From Desulfobulbus rhabdoformis (GTDB taxonomy: Bacteria; Desulfobacterota; Desulfobulbia; Desulfobulbales; Desulfobulbaceae): 64,000 nucleotides of DNA. The notes under the pieces were generated by a model. The model was not told the DNA's origin and made no database searches. It saw nothing but the letters and a program-made list of their open reading frames with translations. Below, in pieces: positions 42,140-52,900 of the stretch. Within the stretch, counting starts at the first letter, position 1. Each line of letters opens with the position of its first letter. Position numbers and translations under genes: made by a program. The stretch covers positions 48,038 to 112,037 of the forward strand of contig NZ_JAFFQA010000014.1 of assembly GCF_016919065.1 (NCBI RefSeq). Reading direction: 5' to 3'.

Positions 42140-45100
42140 TCATCGATGTTCCGTTGTAGAATTCGAGCCTTTGCTTCCATTCAGCGTTGTGTACACATCC
42201 TCGGCCAAGGATAGGGCCTCTTTGAATTTGTATTTATTGACCAGTTTCCCCATTGTTTCGATTTTTTCTGTAAAACTCTCTGGCCAGCCCAGCCTGTTGA
42301 TCTGGTGCATGCCTTCCTTACTCGGTTTGGGTTTTCTGCCCTTTAAGTGTGGAAGAATCGCTTCAATAGCCTTGATCAGATCCTCAGATGGAGCGATATC
42401 AATCCTGCCTCTCTCGGGAGCAGGGACATCTTGCCCAATGGGTGCAAGTGAATCCTTGACAATGCGCATGGACGCTTCAGATCGGCTTTCTATTTGTTGA
42501 GCTGCATCCACTTTTGAAGGTATCCAGCGAAGTAGGCTCTCAAAAAGCATTTTCGGATCAATGGGCTTGGTCACATGATCGTTCATGCCTGCGCTCAGGC
42601 TTTTTTCCCTGTCTCCGGCCATGGCGTGGGCAGTCATGGCAATAATGGGGAGTTCACGGAAAGATTTCGTCTTCCGAATGATCTTAGCGGCTTTTATACC
42701 GTCCAAAACCGGCATCTGAATATCCATGAGCACAATATCAAAATTTTTTCCCTGAACCATGGCCACTGCCTGTTCGCCATTGTTGGCCAGATCAACCAAA
42801 AAACCGGCTCCTTCAAGGAGTTCGCGAGCGACCTGCTGGTTTATTTCATTGTCCTCCACCAGAAGAATAACAGCACCTCGAATAGACTCCAGTCGGGTTA
42901 TGTCGAAGGACTCATGAAATTTGCCCTGTCTTTGGCCCTGTGGTTTTTTGCCCAAAACAGCCAGGATTGTGTTGAACAGGGAGGACTGGTTAATCGGTTT
43001 GATCAAAATCCCTTCAATACCTCTTGCCATGGCCTGACGCGTGGTCGCTTCACGTCCATAGGCGGTAATCATCATAACGATTTTCACCCTGCGCAAATCA
43101 GGATTCCTCTTAATCTGTTCAGCGGTCTCTATGCCATTCATACCCGGCATTTTCCAATCGATCAGCACTAAGGAAAATGGACGGTTATCCCGGGGGCCGG
43201 CCAAGAGTTTCAGTGCCTGATGCCCCGATGCGGCAACAGACACATCGAAACCAAAGCCCTCTACCATGGTCTGGAGGATCTGCAGAGTGGTGGGGGTATC
43301 ATCAACGATAAGGATTCTCTCTTTTCGGCATGCCTGGTTCCCCTTCCCCCTTGTCACCCTTTCTTGTACCTCTAATCGTACGGTAAACCAAAAGGTACTT
43401 CCTTTCCCTGACTCGGAAAAAACACCAATCTCGCCGCCCATGAGTTCGACAAGTCTTTTGCAAATCGCCAACCCAAGACCGGTCCCCCCATATTTACGTG
43501 TGGTAGAGCTATCCGCCTGGGAAAAAGACTGAAACAGCTTATCCTGCTCCTCCTGGCTTAAACCGATACCACTATCACAGACGATAAATTGTACATCCTG
43601 AACAACCTCTTCCTTCCCCTGAGGCTCCATACTCCAGGCGGAAACAACGACAACCCCGGAGTTCGTGAACTTAATTGCATTGCTGCAGAGATTAAGCAGA
43701 ATTTGCCCCAGGCGCAGCGGATCCCCAACCAGCTTTCGGGGAACAGAACGGTCGATATCGAAGACAAACTCAAGGCCATGCTCCTGGGCTTTGGCTGAAA
43801 CCAGAGTGGACAGATTTTCCAAAACGTCGTCCAGAAAAAACGGAATGGATTCGATTTCCAGCCTACCGGCTTCTATCTTTGAAAAATCAAGGATATCATT
43901 GATAATATTCAGCAAGGACCTGGTGGACTTGTCGATTTTGGAAAGATAGTCTCGCTGCTTGGGCGTGAGTTCGGTTTTCAAGGCCAGGTGACTCATACCG
44001 AGGATGGCATTCATCGGTGTGCGAATCTCATGACTCATATTGGAAAGGAACTCGGATTTGGCCCGGTTGGCCTCTTCGGCTTCCCTCCTTGCCGTCTCAA
44101 GGCAGCGATTGGCCTGTTCCAGTTTTTTGGTTCGATCCTCGACCAACTCCTCAAGATGATGGCGGTGCCGTTCCAGCTCTATCTCGGCAGCCCTCCGTTT
44201 ACTGACGTCCATAAAAAGCCCGACCAAACATGGACGCCCATCCAGGACTATGGGGGAGGAGGTGATATCGACATAGATGGTGCTGCCATCGGAGCGGAGC
44301 ACGGGCACATCTTCGAGCAGACTGATTTCCTGAGCCGCTTGTCGCTGTAATCCCTGAAGGACTGTAGAGAATTCCTCTACGGGGTGTATATCTCCCACTT
44401 TCATGCGCAGCAGTTGTTCCCGCTCATATCCCAAGAGACGGCACTGCACATCATTGGCCATGGACAATGCCTGCGTTTCGACGTCAGCAACCAAAATACC
44501 GATATTGGCATTGTCAAAAATGCCGCGAAAACGTTCTTCGCTCTCACGCAATGCTGTTTCAGCATTTTTGCGCACAGTGATATCCTCGGAAATACCTAAG
44601 AGATATCTCGGTTCTCCGATCTGATCAAACAAGGGTATTTTTTTGGTATGGAGTATTCTTTCGCCCTTTAATTTCGTCTGAACTCTTTCTTCCGGGATAT
44701 CGATCTGGCGGCCTTCTCGCAGAACATTACGGTCGATTTCGTTAAAATAATCCGCCTCGTGTTTTGGAAAAAAATCGTGATCGTTCTTGCCAAGCATGGT
44801 CTCCCGTGCATACCCCAGCAACTCTTCTCCGGCTCGGTTGAACTTGACGAAACGAAGCTCTTTCGCCTCCTTCACAAAAATCATATTCGGGATATTCTCG
44901 ACAACATTTTCGAGAAATTCCTCACTTTCGCGAAGTGCATCTTCGATCTGGCTCCGCTCGATAATCTGTTGCGACAAAGCTTCGTTTTGCTGTTCCAGGC
45001 TATCAACGAGAAGGCGGAGCCGTTTGGCCATATAATTAAATGATCCCGCTAAAATGCCGAGTTCATCACGGGAAGAAATAATCATTTCATGGCTCAGGTC

Positions 45101-45694
45101 GCCCTCGCCTAAGCGTTTGGCCATCTCCACCAGTTCGCCGACAGGTTGCGACACTGTGCGGCGCAACAGGAGATACGTTGCAAGGCAGAGGGTTCCCAGG
45201 AAGATCACCCCTCCCATCAACATGAGTAAACGGGTTCTGGCCCAATGCGCGTACAGATATTGTTGGGTGTACACAAGGCGAATAGCACCGATCTCTTTTT
45301 TCAGCTGCGGCTGTTCCCGCGTAAAAATAATTTGAGCCTCCCTTGTAATGGGGTCCACGGCTTGACCATCCCTTGTTTGCGTGAGAAGCGGCTCTCTCCT
45401 GCCCTCTATATACAGCTCTATTGAAAAGACCTGAGGTTCAGCCATGACCGCTTTCAACTGCTCATTGATAGACTTGAGGTCGATATTCCACAGAGGCAGC
45501 GCACAGGTTTTGCTTAAAAGTCCGACAATCTGCGCCGCCTGGCTCTGTAGATCGGCGAGAGCGTGCTGCCTTTGGTTATTGAACCAATAAATCATTCCGG
45601 TTCCTATAAAGAGGGTGACCAGAATAACCAGCACCACCATCAGCTTAGCGGTCAGGGAAGTTGCCGGATTGGCTTTTTGCAAAAACACTCTCAT
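42140..45694 (-). CDS. Membrane hybrid histidine kinase without HPt, coupled to a binding protein
   Basis: 1184 residues. TM1 about 17-37, a periplasmic loop of about 110 residues, TM2 about 157-178, HAMP, two PAS domains (about 260-490), HisKA with His555 in [10 protein letters not shown], HATPase ([20 protein letters not shown]), two receivers ([27 protein letters not shown]) and the conserved C-terminal tail. Unlike its two paralogs it lacks the HPt motif, so phosphate must pass to an HPt elsewhere, perhaps in a neighbour kinase. Its ATG overlaps the stop of the periplasmic binding-protein gene by four bases. That arrangement mirrors LuxP-LuxQ, so the binding protein probably delivers the signal. 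Confidence 0.93.
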   Translation of the reverse strand: MRVFLQKANPATSLTAKLMVVLVILVTLFIGTGMIYWFNNQRQHALADLQSQAAQIVGLLSKTCALPLWNIDLKSINEQLKAVMAEPQVFSIELYIEGRREPLLTQTRDGQAVDPITREAQIIFTREQPQLKKEIGAIRLVYTQQYLYAHWARTRLLMLMGGVIFLGTLCLATYLLLRRTVSQPVGELVEMAKRLGEGDLSHEMIISSRDELGILAGSFNYMAKRLRLLVDSLEQQNEALSQQIIERSQIEDALRESEEFLENVVENIPNMIFVKEAKELRFVKFNRAGEELLGYARETMLGKNDHDFFPKHEADYFNEIDRNVLREGRQIDIPEERVQTKLKGERILHTKKIPLFDQIGEPRYLLGISEDITVRKNAETALRESEERFRGIFDNANIGILVADVETQALSMANDVQCRLLGYEREQLLRMKVGDIHPVEEFSTVLQGLQRQAAQEISLLEDVPVLRSDGSTIYVDITSSPIVLDGRPCLVGLFMDVSKRRAAEIELERHRHHLEELVEDRTKKLEQANRCLETARREAEEANRAKSEFLSNMSHEIRTPMNAILGMSHLALKTELTPKQRDYLSKIDKSTRSLLNIINDILDFSKIEAGRLEIESIPFFLDDVLENLSTLVSAKAQEHGLEFVFDIDRSVPRKLVGDPLRLGQILLNLCSNAIKFTNSGVVVVSAWSMEPQGKEEVVQDVQFIVCDSGIGLSQEEQDKLFQSFSQADSSTTRKYGGTGLGLAICKRLVELMGGEIGVFSESGKGSTFWFTVRLEVQERVTRGKGNQACRKERILIVDDTPTTLQILQTMVEGFGFDVSVAASGHQALKLLAGPRDNRPFSLVLIDWKMPGMNGIETAEQIKRNPDLRRVKIVMMITAYGREATTRQAMARGIEGILIKPINQSSLFNTILAVLGKKPQGQRQGKFHESFDITRLESIRGAVILLVEDNEINQQVARELLEGAGFLVDLANNGEQAVAMVQGKNFDIVLMDIQMPVLDGIKAAKIIRKTKSFRELPIIAMTAHAMAGDREKSLSAGMNDHVTKPIDPKMLFESLLRWIPSKVDAAQQIESRSEASMRIVKDSLAPIGQDVPAPERGRIDIAPSEDLIKAIEAILPHLKGRKPKPSKEGMHQINRLGWPESFTEKIETMGKLVNKYKFKEALSLAEDVYTTLNGSKGSNSTTEHR

Positions 45695-46875
45695 GGAGCA
45701 ATGACCGCTTCAGCGCTGAAATTATAGTGGCGTAGCCCGGGATTCAGTACCTTGGAAAATTTTTTAAAATCTATCTGCGTCCAATCCCGATCCCCGAATT
45801 TAGCGAGAAAAGTCTCTATATTCTTCCGAGTCAGGGCACCGAAAATAGGACATTGCAAAGCGGCGCCCTCATCAATGAAGTCTTTTCCATGATGGTAATC
45901 ATAGAGCAGAATCAGGGTCCACCCCCCGGTCATAAAATGGCCTCCCACGGATATGGCCAATGAACCATCCTTGATCCTATTCAGTGCAGCCTTGTCCCAG
46001 TTTAATCCGCCAATAAAAATATCCTGCCCGGGTGTGCGCTGTGCCGCGATCGCTCCACGAATAGCGCCAATGGCCATGGGATCGTTGGCAGCCCAGATTG
46101 CTCTGGTTTCAGGGTAGCGCAGCAGTGCGAGTTGCGTCTTTTGCATCGCATTATCGGTCCTCCATTGCCCGAAAAAGACCTGCTCGACCTCAGCTTTGGG
46201 CGGATACTCACCAACAGCCTGCCACAACCCATCGACCCGTTCAACAGAGGCCTGGGTAACGGGATCTCCGGCTATTGCAAAGACTTTCAGTAGCCTATTT
46301 TTCGTTTTACCTTGGAGCTGAGCGGCCTCTATAATCTGTTTGGCGATCAGATACCCGGCAAGACGGTTATTGGGAATAAGTGACCCGATCCAATGACTGT
46401 ATTTTTTCCGAGGCAATCCCATCGACTCTGCCTGGTCACCGACAAAGGTGTTGAGCATGACAAACACCTTGATCCCTGCTCGGTCTGCAGTTCGCACCAT
46501 CTCATCGGCGGCGAGCTTTTCGTTGACAACAATGAGATAATCAGGATGGACAGGTCGTGACACCACCTCACGCACCTGCCTCTGCATACGGATATGGTCT
46601 CTTTCCGAGTAGATGACCTCCAAATCTATATCAAGCTGCTCTGCAACCGCATACATAAAGGCTGATACAGAGAGCCAGAATCCCCCTGTTGGGTTTTTGG
46701 GGTCAGAGATACCCGGATTGATAAAAGTGACCCGGATTCGGTCACCATCTTTGTGCTCTGCCCCCTGTTCGACAACGGATTTTTCCTGTTTTGTCCTGGG
46801 ACTCGATGCAGCGCACCATCCTGACCAGAGCAAGAGAACGGCAAGCATACAGAGTAAGATCGGTTTTCCCTTCAT
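45691..46875 (-). CDS. Periplasmic sugar/AI-2-type binding protein for signalling
   Basis: 394 residues starting at the ATG at 46875 behind AGGAGG. Signal peptide with core ILLCMLAVLLLWSGWCAAS. The mature protein has the periplasmic-binding-protein type 1 fold (RbsB/LuxP class): RIRVTFINPGIS, FWLSVSAFMYAVAEQLDIDL, YLIVVNEKLAADEMVRTADR, RAIWAANDPMAIGAIRGAI and GQDIFIGGLNWD. No transporter genes are near. It is translationally coupled to the following kinase, so it most likely works as a co-receptor and not in uptake. The ligand may be a sugar or autoinducer; unknown. Confidence 0.88.
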   Translation of the reverse strand: MKGKPILLCMLAVLLLWSGWCAASSPRTKQEKSVVEQGAEHKDGDRIRVTFINPGISDPKNPTGGFWLSVSAFMYAVAEQLDIDLEVIYSERDHIRMQRQVREVVSRPVHPDYLIVVNEKLAADEMVRTADRAGIKVFVMLNTFVGDQAESMGLPRKKYSHWIGSLIPNNRLAGYLIAKQIIEAAQLQGKTKNRLLKVFAIAGDPVTQASVERVDGLWQAVGEYPPKAEVEQVFFGQWRTDNAMQKTQLALLRYPETRAIWAANDPMAIGAIRGAIAAQRTPGQDIFIGGLNWDKAALNRIKDGSLAISVGGHFMTGGWTLILLYDYHHGKDFIDEGAALQCPIFGALTRKNIETFLAKFGDRDWTQIDFKKFSKVLNPGLRHYNFSAEAVIAP

Positions 46876-46962
46876 GATTCTCAGCCTCCTATTCCAGGGG
46901 TGAAGAGATACACGGGTGTGCGATTCAGATACTATTCCTGCAGTCCCTTGATCCAACCTGAA

Positions 46963-49900
46963 TTACTTCAGTGCGGCATACAGCTTTTCCGCCAAGGTAA
47001 AGGCATCTTTAAACTTGTACTTTTGCACCAGTTGGCTCAATGCATTGACTTCTTCGGCTATACTCTCAGGCCATCCCAAAGAGTTAATCTCCTGCATGCA
47101 CTCCTTACTAGGTTTCGGCTTTTGTGCTTTGAGATGGGGAAGAATTGCCTCCATGGCCCCAAGGAGATCTTCATGGGGAGAAATGGCTTTCTGGCGCTCC
47201 TCCATGGCCTCATCCTCTGTTGGCAATGTTGCCAGAGAATGCTGCACCAACCGCAAGGCCTCGTCAAAGGAGGCCAGCACGGGTACCGGCAGATTTTTTT
47301 CTTTCAGGGCACCTTCCACCACTGCGGCCGATTCCTGCAAGGCCTTCGCTCCAAGATTACCTGCAGTGCCTTTTATCGAATGGGCAAGTCGCTCTGCATC
47401 CTCCACTTTTCCCGAAGAAAAGACCGACTGGATTTCCTCTGTAGCGTTTTGGTATTGCTTGGCAAATTTACGAAGGAGGCTGATGTATAGCTTGGTATTG
47501 CCAACCACTCGTCCGAGCCCATCCTCCATATCGAATCCGGGCAACACATCGGGAAGCTTCTCAACCTCCTCTGCGCCTTGCCGTTCTTTTTTAGGAGAAC
47601 CAGGTGGACGACCAGGTGAAGAGGCTCTAGCATTCTTTATGGGCGTTATCCAGCGGAGCAGGGCTTCAAAAAGACTGCTTGGATCAATGGGCTTGGTGAT
47701 ATGATCGTTCATGCCCGCTGCCAGGCTCTTCTCACGATCGCCCGCCATGGCATGCGCTGTCATAGCGATGATTGGTAAATGATCTTTAGGATAATTCTCT
47801 CGAATTTTTTCTGTGGCCTCCAGACCATCCATCAGTGGCATCTGGATATCCATAAGGACTGCGTCATAGGTTTTCACCTGGTTCATGGCGATAACCTCCT
47901 GACCATTACAGGCCATATCCACAATAAAGCCCGAACCTTCCAGTATTTCCTGGATAACCTGCTGATTAATTTCATTATCTTCGGCCACCAAAATATGAGC
48001 CCCCTGAATGGGCCGTAATCTGTTGGTATCGTATGCTTCGATAGGTTGATGCGTTGTTTGTTGCTCCGTCTCCAGGCCAAAAGCTGCCATGATCGTATTA
48101 AACAGCACGGACTGGTTTACCGGTTTGACGAGAAAGCTCTCAATACCTATTCCGCTCGCCTGACGCATGACCTCCTCCCGACCATAAGCCGTAATCATGA
48201 TCACGGTCGTCATCTTTTCCAAGCGGGGATTTTCCTTAATACGTCGCGTGGTTTCGATACCGTTGATTCCAGGCATCTTCCAATCCATGAGTACCAGAGG
48301 ATAGGGCTGATCTTCAGGGGCGTTTTCAATAATATCGAGTGCCTGGTAACCGGACGAAGCGGTTGTGACATCAAAGCCAAACCCCTCGACGACGGCCTGG
48401 AGAATCTGCAGGTTGGTTTCGTTGTCGTCCACAATGAGCACACGTTGCCCCCGAAGCGATGCGGCCAATGCGGCATAATCCTTGTGAGACGATTTTTTCC
48501 CGTCGTGTATTCCCAGTTGGGTGGTAAACCAGAAGGTACTTCCCTCGCCCAATGCGGAGATAACCCCGATCTCCCCGCCCATCAATGCAACCAGCCTTTT
48601 ACTGATGGCAAGTCCAAGCCCCGTTCCGCCGTACTTACGGGTAGTGGAGGAATCCGCCTGGGAAAAAGACATGAAGAGTTTGTCCTGCTGCTCCTGGCTG
48701 AGCCCAATACCCGTATCACGAACACTGAACTTCGCCAGCAGGGATGTTGCATCTTCCTGCTGCTCGATACTTGCCGAGACCACAATTTCCCCCTCATCGG
48801 TGAACTTGACCGCATTACTACAGAGATTGAGCAGGATTTGCCCCAGGCGCAGCGGATCTCCAACCACCCCCTGGGGAAAATTCAGTGCAATATCAAAAAC
48901 GAACTCCAACCCCTTTTCCTGGGTTTTCACAGAGATCATATTGGAGAGGTTTTCCAGAACCTCATCCATGAAAAAGGGAATGGACTCTATATCCAGTTTG
49001 CCCGCCTCGATCTTGGAAAAATCGAGAATATCATTGATAATATTGAGCAGAGTTCGGGAGGACTTGTCGATTTTTCCGATATAATCACGTTGCTTCGGAT
49101 TGAGCTGGGTTTTCAGGGCCAAGTGACTCATACCGAGGATAGCATTCATCGGTGTCCTGATTTCATGGCTCATATTGGCCAGAAAATCGCTTTTGGCTCG
49201 GACGGCATCCTCTGCCGCCTCTTTTGCCCGGAGCAGTTCCCGCTCCGCATCTTTGCGCTCTGTAATATCCTGGAGCCAACCAAGAATCCCCTGCTGTCGG
49301 TTGTAGGTAATGGGCAGAAATGTTGTCAGGATATCCCGCACTTCTTGCTGGCTGTTATAGAACTGCATCTCGTAATTTTCGAGAACGCCCTGCTCGGCAA
49401 TCAATGCAAACAGCTCATCCCTCTGCTGAGGAGAGGTGTATATGGACATCGCCTGATCACCGACCTCCACCCCGAACATCTCTTTGAAACGGCTATTGGC
49501 AAACTTGAAAATCCCCTCATAGGCAAAGGCGACACCCACCGGTGCCTTGTTAAGGATATATTCCATCTGGGCTTTAGCCAGCTTGAGTTCGTTTTCGGCC
49601 AGTTTTCTCAAGGTGATGTCTTCTGCTGTACAGATGACATCGCTCAGCGATTGATCGGGCTTGACCGGATTGAAGATAAACCGTACCCAGATCTTTTTAC
49701 CGCCGGTGACGGAGACGTATTCACCTTCGTAGAAGGCTGTTTTTCCTTGAATAGCTGTCCGCAACGCCCCGGCAACCTCTTTGTTTTCCAGCCGCTTCAA
49801 CCCTTCAAAGCCGAGCAGCCTCTCCCGTGTGGCGCCAAGGATCTGGGCTGCCTGGAGATTTGCCTGAATAATGGTCCCCTGCTCGTTGAAGTGCATAACC

Positions 49901-52900
49901 CCGATGGGAGAATTTTCAAAAACGGTTCGGAGCTGCGCTTCGCTTTGAGCGATCTGCTCTTCATCCTTTTTCCTTTGGGTTATGTCTGTAGACAAAACAA
50001 CCAGAGCGTAGACGTTCCCTTCCTCATCCTTAAGCGGCACCTTGGTTGTCAGGAAGTAATGCGGAGTGCCGTCAAGAAGGGGAAGTTGCCACTCAAATCG
50101 GGTCATTTGCCCGGCCTCGATTACCTCCTGATCCTTGGTCATGATAGTTTGGCCAATATCGAGTGGAAAAATATCAATATCTGTTCGCCCCAGAACCTTA
50201 TCGGAGGGTACCCCCATAGTCTCCTCAAAAAAGGAATTCACCAACAGATACCTGCTCTCGCAATCTTTAAGCACAACAACACTGGGCAGGTTATCGATAA
50301 TCGCGCGCAGTCTCCATTCATTTTCCTTCACGGCCTGCTCTGCCAGATGTCGTTTGGTGACATCGCGAAAGCTCCAGACGCGACCGATAATCAACTCACC
50401 GAGCCGCTGCGGCTGCGAATATCGCTCAATAATCCGGCCATCAGCGAGTAGCAGGGTTGTAAAGTCCTCTTCCTCTGTGTTGGCATAGAGTTGTTTGACG
50501 CGTTTCAAAAAATCTTCAGGATACTCAAGACGGCCCATGATCTGTTGTAATACTGCCTCGTCATCCCCTTGTTCAGCCAGTTCCGGTTCAATCTGCCATA
50601 TTTCCAAAAACCTCGTATTATACGTTGTTATCCGTTGATGGAGATCGACAACAAGCAAACCATCTGTTGTCGATTCAATGGTTGCACGCAGTTGTGACGT
50701 ATACACCTTGATACTATGGGACATGGAATTGAACACCATGGCCAAGGCCGCGATCTCATCACTGGAGTCAAGATCGATATAAGAGGAGTAATCGCCTTCC
50801 TTAATCGCCTGGGCCCCCTCCTCCATGATTGCAAGCGGATAAATAATCCTTCGCCGCATGAGAAAGAAAACATAGACGGAAAAACCTATGGTCATGCCGA
50901 CCAAAAGGATGATTCCAAGTGTGGTGGCGTCATTGCGCCGATGAAGATGCTCCTCTTTCAAGGTCATACGCCACAGGAGTTCTCTCTGGAACTGATCGAT
51001 CGGGCCCATAATCTTGGCTTTGGCCTCGTGATAGCTTTTCCCATGCACAAGATTGCGTGCCATGGACATATCGGGTTCGCCTTTAATCGTAAACAGGCCA
51101 TCTTTATCTCGATACACCCCCTTGACCGCATTCAGGGCTATGTTTTCCAGGTTGATCAAATCATCGGAGACCTGTTTCGCCTTGGAAAGGAGCATTCTTT
51201 CCTTCTGCGTAAGCCCGAGTTCTTTTATTTTTTCTTCAATGCTGTATACGGGCCCCTCATAGTTCAGTTCAGCCCTGCCAGCTGCGACGAAATCCCAGTA
51301 AAAGAAGGTGTAATTTTTCGGATGTGCTTTTTTGCCGTCACGAATGGCGATGATCTCATTAAAATATTTTTCATACTTGGGATCACCGGTCACCGAATAG
51401 GTCCGGACGAAACGGGTCAAATCGTCCGAGGATTGTTTGAGCTCAAAGGCAAGGTTGAGCGCATCGATCCTCTGGCGATTAACTGTGTCATTTTCTTTAT
51501 GGTTCTTAGCCAGCAAGATCACAAAAACGGCGCTGGTGGTGATCAACGAGACAAAAATAAAAGATATCAGTATTTGCGCGTCGCGGATGGACAGTTGACG
51601 CGGTCGTCCCTTTATCCACCAGGCGATAAAAATAACAACCGCCATACAGACGAAGAGTGCGCCAATGCTTCGTAAGAGAAACCGTGTCGTGTTAAATTGT
51701 TCGACGAGAGGGAGAACAAATTTCGTAGAGTCGCTATGAACAGGAACCCATTTTTCAAACAAGACCTGCCTTTCCCTGGCATCAATGGTCGCAAGTGCTT
51801 TATTGATAATGGAAACCAGTTCCGGCCAATCTTTGCGGATAGAATAAACAGCGTGCAGGGCATGTTCTTTATCTTTGAAGATATGGGCAAAGGCGAGGGT
51901 GTTATGATAGATGTTGCGTAATGGTACGTACTGGTGCACAGGAACCAGTGCAAAGTCAGCCTTGCCTTCCACCACTTTTTGAAAAGCATCCTCCTCGGAT
52001 GCAGCTTCAACAGACTGAACGTCTTCAAGCGAAGCCATAATTTTTGCTGTCCAGACATTGCCTTTGAGATGGGCGATTCGCTTTCCTCTGAAATCACCAC
52101 TCGATTGCACGGAGGCAGCGTTTTCAGGTACGGTGGCCGCAGCATATTCCACCGTATTGTAGGCATCCGTAAAAAGGAAATGGTTGCGTCTGCTCTCCAC
52201 CACGGCGGATTCAGCCAAACCATCAAGCTCCCCCTGCTGCGCCTGGGCGACAATATCCTTCCACGGACCGGCAACCAAGGTGAGTTCTGCGCCTGTCAGC
52301 TTTTTGATCTTGCGTAGATAATCAACGTCATACCCCTCAAGGCTGCCGTCCTTTTTTGTATAGACAAAGGGGGCCCAGCTCTCTCCAATGCCGATCTTTA
52401 TTCTCCCATGACTGGCCAGCCACTGCTTCTCTTTGGTCGTCAGTTCAAGGGGCGGAGCCGAAACCTGCGGAGCAGGTAAAGCCCATTTCTTCTCAATGGC
52501 AAGACGCTCTTCCGCGGAGAGCGTTCGCAAGACCTTGTTGATGATGGTAGCGAGTTCCGGCCAGTCCTTGCGTACGCCCATCGCCTGATCGTGGTTGCCA
52601 AAGGGGGTCGAGGCGACCACTTTCAGGTTATACAGCCCATGATGATTCATCAGGTACTTAGCATTTGCCAGATTGCCGATATATGCATCCGCCTTACCAA
52701 GAGATACCGCCTCCAATCCACTTAAGGGACCATCTGTACGCATCAAATGGATGCGAGGGAACTCTCCCTGCAGCAAATCTTGCATCGCAGATCCCTGTTC
52801 CACGGAAACGGTCTTCCCCAGCAAGTCCTGAAATGAACGGATAGACTGTTCTTTATCCCGAGAGAAGATAACCCAGGGGAGGAAGAGATAGTCGTCAGTC

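Noticed and set aside
48046..50451. An 801-codon open frame on the plus strand.
   Set aside because: It lies wholly antisense to the PAS-HisKA-receiver part of the giant kinase, and its protein has no recognisable domain.
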